Shown here: piece by piece, positions 1-4,546 of the stretch
Position numbering within the stretch: position 1 is the stretch's first letter
Layout of the letters: every line of letters starts with the position of its first letter
NCBI GenBank assembly: GCA_946539635.1
Contig: CAMNHS010000062.1
Span: forward strand, 1-7,891
Direction: 5' to 3'
DNA: 7,891 nucleotides
Source: an uncultured Prevotellaceae bacterium
Lineage (GTDB): Bacteria; Bacteroidota; Bacteroidia; Bacteroidales; Bacteroidaceae
Notes under the pieces: model-generated
What the model saw: only the letters and a program-made list of their open reading frames with translations
What the model was told of the DNA's origin: nothing
Databases searched by the model: none
Translations under genes and position numbers: made by a program

Positions 1-35
1 AGTTAAGAATTAAGAGTTAAGAGTTAAGAATTAAG
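1..35 (+). repeat. Tandem 7-bp repeat array, five copies (A[G/A]TTAAG)
   Basis: Five consecutive heptads read AGTTAAG, AATTAAG, AGTTAAG, AGTTAAG and AATTAAG with no spacer. Only the second base varies. The array starts at the window edge, so more copies may lie to the left. It ends 12 bases before the start codon of the MFS transporter and probably sits between that gene and an unseen upstream gene. Two related arrays with the same 7-bp period occur at 4417-4444 and 7016-7050. Its function is unknown. Confidence 0.85.
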
Positions 36-47
36 AAAAATACGAAT

Positions 48-1211
48 ATGGGTAATAAAAACAAATCTATTTATCTTATCCCCGTAATGCTATGCTTCTT
101 CTGCATGGGATTCGTGGATTTGGTTGGCATTGCCTCCAACTACGTGAAGGAAGATCTTGCACTGACAGACTCTGTAGCAAATGTATTCCCGTCGCTGGTA
201 TTCTTCTGGTTCCTCATCTTCAGTGTGCCGACGGGTATGCTGATGAATAAGATAGGACGCAAGAAGACTGTTCTGCTGTCGCTTGTTGTCACAGTGGTGT
301 CATTGCTATTGCCCCTCTTTGGAGAGACTTTTGCCATCATGCTGGTAGCCTTCTCTCTATTAGGTATTGGTAATGCTTTGATGCAGACATCCTTAAATCC
401 GCTGGTATCGACAGTGATGGGTGGTGGCAATCTGGCTTCAACACTGACATTCGGACAGTTTGTCAAGGCTATCGCGTCATTCTCGGCTCCTTACCTGGCT
501 ATGTGGGGGGCTACAAAGGTTATCCCTGACTTTGGGTACGATTGGCGCATACTGTTCTGTATATTCTTCATCGTAGGCACACTATCTACATTATTACTGT
601 TCGTGACACCTATAGATGAACCGCCGATGGATGGCAAGCCTTCTACTTTCGTGGAATGTTTCAAGTTGCTTGGCACACCGATGGTGCTGCTGTCTTTCCT
701 TGGCATTATGTGTCATGTGGGCATAGATGTCGGTACAAATACCACAGCACCAAAAATTCTGATGGAGCGTCTTGGGCTGTCGCTCAACGAGGCTGCTTTT
801 GCCACTTCGCTTTACTTTATCTTCCGTACCATCGGATGTCTGACAGGGTCGTTCTTCTTGCGGGTGCTGAAAATGCGCACATTCTTTGTCATCAGCGTGG
901 TGATGATGGCTCTGTCTATGTGCGGACTGTTAATCGGCACTGAGCAATGGATGCTCTACACCGCTATAGCACTGGTGGGCTACGGCAACTCCAATGTGTT
1001 CTCTATGTGTTTTGCAACAGCGCTTGAGTCTATGCCGGAGAAACAGAACGAAGTTTCCGGACTTATGATTATGGGTCTCTTCGGCGGCACTATATTCCCA
1101 TTGTTTATGGGACTGCTGAGCGATGCCATGGGACAGGATGGTGCCGTACTGGTAATGGCTGTAGGTGTTATATATCTGTTTACATATATCAAACAACTAA
1201 AAACCGCATAA
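48..1211 (+). CDS. MFS sugar importer (FucP/glucose-galactose porter type), probable fructose uptake
   Basis: This is a 387-residue inner-membrane transporter of the major facilitator superfamily, probably a proton-coupled monosaccharide importer. About twelve hydrophobic segments can be placed, six on each side of a central polar loop near residues 188-207. MFS motif A is seen as G63-x-x-x-N-K-I-G70-R71-K72-K73 between helices 2 and 3. The helix 4 segment containing N117-P118 resembles the corresponding segment of FucP-type porters. The length is normal for the family. The ATG at 48 is preceded by an A-rich stretch without a Shine-Dalgarno sequence, as usual in Bacteroidota. The next gene, a fructokinase, begins three bases after the stop, which points to one transcript and to fructose as substrate. 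The same importer-fructokinase pair occurs in Bacteroides fructan loci. No promoter is visible in the 47 bases upstream. The substrate is inferred from context; the superfamily call is firm. Confidence 0.88.
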   Translation: MGNKNKSIYLIPVMLCFFCMGFVDLVGIASNYVKEDLALTDSVANVFPSLVFFWFLIFSVPTGMLMNKIGRKKTVLLSLVVTVVSLLLPLFGETFAIMLVAFSLLGIGNALMQTSLNPLVSTVMGGGNLASTLTFGQFVKAIASFSAPYLAMWGATKVIPDFGYDWRILFCIFFIVGTLSTLLLFVTPIDEPPMDGKPSTFVECFKLLGTPMVLLSFLGIMCHVGIDVGTNTTAPKILMERLGLSLNEAAFATSLYFIFRTIGCLTGSFFLRVLKMRTFFVISVVMMALSMCGLLIGTEQWMLYTAIALVGYGNSNVFSMCFATALESMPEKQNEVSGLMIMGLFGGTIFPLFMGLLSDAMGQDGAVLVMAVGVIYLFTYIKQLKTA

Positions 1212-1214
1212 ATC

Positions 1215-2108
1215 ATGAATCAGAAACGTTATGTAGTAGGACTCGGAGAAGTCCTGTGGGATGTACTTCCCGAAGGTAAGAAATTAGGCGGCGCACCTGC
1301 TAACTTCGCCTATCATGCAGGGCAGTTCTTGGGTATGGATAACACTATCGCAGTAAGTGCGCTTGGAGATGACAAATTGGCCGATGAGACTATTGAGGCC
1401 CTGAAAGAGCATGACCTGAACGACTTGCTGCCTCGCGTGCCTTATCCTACCGGCACTGTGCAGGTACAGCTTGACGAACAGGGTATCCCGACATACGACA
1501 TCAAGGAAAATGTGGCCTGGGATAACATTCCTTTCGACGATGATATCGCAGAGATTGCACGTAATTGTCGTGCTGTTTGTTTCGGATCTTTGGCTCAGCG
1601 TAATGTGGTGAGCCGTGAAACAATCCAGAAATTCCTCGATGCTACACCGGCAGACTGTTTGAAGATATTTGATATTAATCTTCGTCAGCAATTCTATACG
1701 AAGGAGATTCTGAGGGAGTCGTTCCAGCGTTGTAACATCCTGAAGATTAACGATGAGGAATTGGTTCTTATAGGCCGCATGTTCGGCTATCCGGGTCTCG
1801 ACATCGAGAACAAGTGTTGGCTTATACTTGGTAAGTACAACCTCGACATGCTCGTACTCACTTGTGGCACAAACGGCTCCTATGTGTTCACACCGGGACA
1901 GAAATCTTTCCAAGACACTCCTAAGGTAAAGGTGGCTGACACGGTGGGCGCAGGCGATTCATTCACAGGCTCTTTCTGTGCCGCCATCCTCAATGGAAAG
2001 TCAATAGAAGAGGCCCATCGCATCGCCGTCAATGTCTCTGCGTATGTATGCACCCAAAACGGTGCTATGCCGGCATACTCACAGGAACTGATAGATCTGG
2101 TGAAATAA
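1215..2108 (+). CDS. PfkB-family fructokinase
   Basis: This 297-residue cytoplasmic ribokinase-family sugar kinase most likely converts fructose plus ATP to fructose 6-phosphate. The N-terminal G9-x-G-E12 segment with D16, followed by G25-G-A-P-A-N30, matches the sugar-binding signature of fructokinases. D153-x-N155-x-R157 and the L-K177-I-N179-D-E181-E segment are the mid-protein motifs expected in this family. PfkB signature 2 is intact as D242-T-V-G-A-G-D248, with D248 as the predicted catalytic base and G245-A-G as the anion hole. The length is typical. The ATG lies three bases after the transporter stop, so the two genes are almost certainly co-transcribed and translationally close. A strong terminator follows at 2129-2166. 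Ribokinase-family members acting on other sugars cannot be excluded by sequence alone, but the GGAPAN motif and the importer partner favour fructose. Confidence 0.93.
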   Translation: MNQKRYVVGLGEVLWDVLPEGKKLGGAPANFAYHAGQFLGMDNTIAVSALGDDKLADETIEALKEHDLNDLLPRVPYPTGTVQVQLDEQGIPTYDIKENVAWDNIPFDDDIAEIARNCRAVCFGSLAQRNVVSRETIQKFLDATPADCLKIFDINLRQQFYTKEILRESFQRCNILKINDEELVLIGRMFGYPGLDIENKCWLILGKYNLDMLVLTCGTNGSYVFTPGQKSFQDTPKVKVADTVGAGDSFTGSFCAAILNGKSIEEAHRIAVNVSAYVCTQNGAMPAYSQELIDLVK

Positions 2109-2128
2109 AACCTACCCTATATAAAAGG

Positions 2129-2166
2129 AAAGAGGTGTGGTCAACAGACTACATCTCTTTTTTTTT
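2129..2166 (+). terminator. Intrinsic terminator of the importer-fructokinase unit
   Basis: Arms at 2129-2142 and 2147-2160 pair along all 14 positions, two of them G-U, around the four-base loop AACA. A run of nine T begins within the right arm at 2158 and ends at 2166. The hairpin starts 21 bases after the fructokinase stop. It separates the sugar-uptake unit from the lyase gene, which has its own promoter. Confidence 0.92.
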
Positions 2167-2214
2167 CGTCATTCGTCTTTCGTACGAAGTTTTTTTCATT
2201 TTTTCATTCTTTCA

Positions 2215-2247
2215 TTTCTTCATTTTCAATTTTATTTTGTACCTTTG
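2215..2247 (+). promoter_or_regulatory. Bacteroidota-type promoter for the PL11 gene
   Basis: TACCTTTG at 2240-2247 is an exact match to the TAnnTTTG -7 element of the Bacteroidota primary sigma factor. A possible -33 element, TTTC at 2215-2218, is one base off TTTG and lies 21 bases upstream of the -7 element. The region ahead is strongly T-rich. Transcription would begin a few bases after 2247, giving a leader of under 20 nt before the ATG at 2271. The -7 box is well supported; the -33 box is weak. Confidence 0.72.
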
Positions 2248-2255
2248 TCCCCAAC

Positions 2256-2266
2256 AAACCGTAAAC
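2256..2266 (+). promoter_or_regulatory. Leader element AAACCGTAAAC before the PL11 start
   Basis: This copy begins nine bases after the -7 box and ends four bases before the ATG at 2271. It matches the element at 4533-4543 at ten of eleven positions. No Shine-Dalgarno sequence is present in the leader. Confidence 0.5.
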
Positions 2267-2270
2267 TACA

Positions 2271-4421
2271 ATGACTTCTGTTAACAAACTATTATTCGCT
2301 ATCGCTTTAGTTGCTTCCTGTCTGACAGCAGGGGCACAGACTAACAACTCTCAGGATCGTGCCTTATGGGCCAGTATCAATGGTGCTAAGAATGCATCGC
2401 TTGGCGATTATCAGCAATATACGGGAACTGTTCTCGTCAGTTGGAGAATGTTGCCTGGGGATGATGCAAATACTGGCTTTGATGTGTATCGTCGCATCGG
2501 GACAAGCAGCTTCGAAACAAAGATTGCTACCAACGTAAAGAACAAGACTTGCGTACAGGATGCCAATGCCAGCAAGACGAACGACAACCACTACAGGCTG
2601 ACATATTATGGCAAGAAGGAGGAGACTCTGTCAACATTCACCCTGAAGAAGGAATACGTGAGTGCCGGACAGCCTTATATCAGTATTCCGCTGAAAGATA
2701 CGAAGGATGTGTATGCGAATACCGACAAGATAGTATATACCGCCAATGACGTCAGCATAGGCGACCTTGACGGTGACGGACAGTTTGAACTTGTCGTAAA
2801 GCGTCTGCAAAGCGTAAAAGACGACAACGGCAATATCATCAGCGACGGCTCTGGTGCCAGCTACTCACAGCAGGATTGTCTGTGGGCCGTGATATGGGAT
2901 GCATACAAACTGGATGGTACCTTCCTGTGGCGCATAAAGGGTGGACCTGGCATAATACTTGGCAATTCTTCCAGCTTCGCTGTAGCGGACTTTGACGGAG
3001 ATGGTTGTGCTGAGATGGCAATAAGAACGTGTGAGGGAACTGTCTTTGGCGATGGCACTGAGATTGGTGACACCGATGGCGACGGGAAGATAGACTATCG
3101 CACATGGGGCAACCTCAACACCAGCAATCCGGGATGGATAGACCACTATAACAGTGCTGGTCCTGAGTTTATCTCTATCATTGACGGAAAGACGGGAAAG
3201 GAACTGGCACGTGACAACTTCATTAACCGCGAGACATCAGAATCATGGGGCGACGGATATTGGAAGAGGGCCTGCTCCTTCAGAGTTGGCGTAGGATGTT
3301 TTGACGAGACCGGGCTGCCCTCCGTTGTAACAGGACGAGGCGTATATGCCCACAGCGTCATCGAGGCATGGGACTGGAGAGACGGCAAACTGACAAAGAA
3401 ATGGCGCTTTGACACCAACGACGGCAAGACGGGCAAAGACGGCAAGAAACACAGCACATACGCTGCACAGGGCAATCACTCCCTCAACGTTGCCGACCTT
3501 GACGGCGACGGCTTTGACGAGGTGATGTATGGTTCTATGGCAGTAGATGAGGATGGCACAGGACTGTGGAACACTGGTTTGGGACACGGTGATGCCAACT
3601 ATGTAGGAAAATTCCTTCCTGCCAGAGAGGGTCTGCAAATGTTCCATTGTCTGGAGACAGGAAAGACGATGTGTGCCCTGCATGATGCGACAGATGGCAG
3701 TGTGATATGGAAGAAGGATGCTGCAAGCGACAACGATATGGGACGCTGCATGGTGGCCGACTATTCGCCTGCTACAAAGGGATGTGAATTCTGCTACTAT
3801 AAGAGTGACCTCTTCGACCAGTACGGCAATTCTACCGGCATCAGCACCGCAAGCGACTGGAAGCCGGGCTTTGCTGCCGCTATATGGTTTGATGGTTCGC
3901 TAAGCAGACAGGGACTGGCTGAGGGAGGCATTATACAAAGCGTACCAAACGGACGCACCTTCACAATGTGGAGATATAGTATGTCGATGATTAACGGCAC
4001 CAAGGGCAACCCCTCATGGTTTGGCGACCTTGTAGGCGACTGGCGCGAAGAGGTGATAGTTCCTGACGGCACAAAACTGAATGACATAAAGATTTTCTCT
4101 ACCTGGTATCCTACCACCCATAAATTCCCATGGCTCATGACGGACCATTGTTACTGGATGAGTGCCCTGAACCAGAACATCGGTTATAACCAACCTACAA
4201 ACTTGGGTTATTACCTCGGTAGTGACCTCACCAGCGATGCCACAGCATGGGAAGAGGCTGCGAAGGTGCAGAACAAGGAAATAGTAACCGACATCGTGAC
4301 AGTTGTTCCTGAAAAACAGACAAGAAACGACAACAGTTACTACAACATGATGGGCCAGAAGGTATCAAATCCACATGGCGGCATCTTTATCTATAAGGGG
4401 AAGAAGGTCGTGATTAATTAA
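2271..4421 (+). CDS. Exported PL11-family rhamnogalacturonan-lyase-like protein, divergent N-terminal half
   Basis: This 716-residue protein belongs to polysaccharide lyase family 11, whose members cleave the rhamnose-galacturonate backbone of rhamnogalacturonan I by beta-elimination. A signal peptide covers residues 1-22 (probable cut A-G-A22/Q23). A fibronectin-III-like domain follows (about 50-125), then the beta-propeller lyase domain (about 155-655). Calcium-type DxDGDG loops lie at D165, D240, D267 and D409. Family motifs include G-L-G-H-G-D around 436-441, N575-G-T-K578, G589-D-W-R-E-E594 and G638-Y-N-Q-P642. N-G-T-K matches the disaccharide-binding loop of Bacillus YesW. The usual N-S-K-D-N and G-A-H-Y-T segments of the N-terminal half are replaced (about 176-190 and 231-236), so rhamnogalacturonan specificity is inferred. 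The tail (688-716), with M-G-Q-K-V and K-G-K-K-V-V, resembles short Prevotella sorting tails and suggests type IX secretion. It has its own promoter, and the stop lies in a heptad repeat. Confidence 0.85.
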   Translation: MTSVNKLLFAIALVASCLTAGAQTNNSQDRALWASINGAKNASLGDYQQYTGTVLVSWRMLPGDDANTGFDVYRRIGTSSFETKIATNVKNKTCVQDANASKTNDNHYRLTYYGKKEETLSTFTLKKEYVSAGQPYISIPLKDTKDVYANTDKIVYTANDVSIGDLDGDGQFELVVKRLQSVKDDNGNIISDGSGASYSQQDCLWAVIWDAYKLDGTFLWRIKGGPGIILGNSSSFAVADFDGDGCAEMAIRTCEGTVFGDGTEIGDTDGDGKIDYRTWGNLNTSNPGWIDHYNSAGPEFISIIDGKTGKELARDNFINRETSESWGDGYWKRACSFRVGVGCFDETGLPSVVTGRGVYAHSVIEAWDWRDGKLTKKWRFDTNDGKTGKDGKKHSTYAAQGNHSLNVADLDGDGFDEVMYGSMAVDEDGTGLWNTGLGHGDANYVGKFLPAREGLQMFHCLETGKTMCALHDATDGSVIWKKDAASDNDMGRCMVADYSPATKGCEFCYYKSDLFDQYGNSTGISTASDWKPGFAAAIWFDGSLSRQGLAEGGIIQSVPNGRTFTMWRYSMSMINGTKGNPSWFGDLVGDWREEVIVPDGTKLNDIKIFSTWYPTTHKFPWLMTDHCYWMSALNQNIGYNQPTNLGYYLGSDLTSDATAWEEAAKVQNKEIVTDIVTVVPEKQTRNDNSYYNMMGQKVSNPHGGIFIYKGKKVVIN

Positions 4422-4444
4422 GAATTAAGAATGAGGAATTAGAA
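4417..4444 (+). repeat. Tandem 7-bp repeat array at the end of the PL11 gene, four copies
   Basis: Heptads read ATTAAGA, ATTAAGA, ATGAGGA and ATTAGAA, followed by increasingly degraded units (GTAAGGT and beyond). The first copy contains the TAA stop codon of the lyase gene at 4419-4421. Rotated to the same phase, the first units are identical to half of those in the array at 1-35 (TTAAGAA). No function is known. A role as gene-end or mRNA 3'-end element is inference. Confidence 0.7.
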
Positions 4445-4486
4445 GTAAGGTCAACAAGTCAAAAGTGAAAAATTTTTCGTTTTCGT

Positions 4487-4516
4487 TTTGGTTTTCGTTT
4501 TTTTTTCGTACCTTCG
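4487..4516 (+). promoter_or_regulatory. Bacteroidota-type promoter for the GH31 gene
   Basis: TACCTTCG at 4509-4516 differs from the TAnnTTTG -7 consensus at one base. TTTG at 4487-4490 is an exact -33 element, 18 bases upstream of the -7 box and slightly closer than usual. The spacer and the upstream DNA (4473-4506) are mostly T with interspersed CG or GG. The expected transcript start is about 20-25 nt before the ATG at 4547. Confidence 0.65.
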
Positions 4517-4532
4517 CATCCGAAAATTCAAT

Positions 4533-4543
4533 AAACCCTAAAC
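4533..4543 (+). promoter_or_regulatory. Leader element AAACCCTAAAC before the GH31 start, shared with the PL11 gene
   Basis: AAACCCTAAAC ends three bases before the GH31 ATG. The PL11 gene carries AAACCGTAAAC at 2256-2266, four bases before its ATG, with one mismatch over 11 positions. Both sit in the short 5' leader where a Shine-Dalgarno sequence would normally be, and neither contains a purine-rich ribosome-binding site. It may be an A-rich translation-initiation signal. The match is visible; the role is inferred. Confidence 0.5.
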
Positions 4544-4546
4544 AAA

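Noticed and set aside
1..35. Heptad arrays considered as CRISPR, origin iterons or transposon ends
   Set aside because: The units are 7 bp with no spacers, too short for CRISPR. There are no replication-protein or transposase genes nearby and no inverted ends or target duplications.
1284..1913. 209-codon open frame on the minus strand inside the fructokinase gene
   Set aside because: It is fully antisense to a gene with intact family motifs, and its translation shows no recognisable domain. It is a shadow of the coding strand.
2048..2284. 78-codon plus-strand open frame spanning the terminator and PL11 promoter
   Set aside because: It overlaps the end of the fructokinase gene, reads through the terminator T-tract (giving a Phe-rich peptide) and ends just inside the lyase gene. 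It is not plausible as a gene.
3243..3683. 146-codon minus-strand open frame inside the PL11 gene
   Set aside because: It lies opposite conserved propeller motifs, and its Cys/His/Val-rich translation is typical of antisense reading of GC-richer codons.
4462..4483. AT-only inverted repeat after the PL11 gene as a terminator
   Set aside because: The arms pair over 11 positions, but almost all are A-T with two G-U pairs and there is no real loop. The pairing comes from an A-run facing a T-run. A weak effect is possible, but it is not supported as a terminator.
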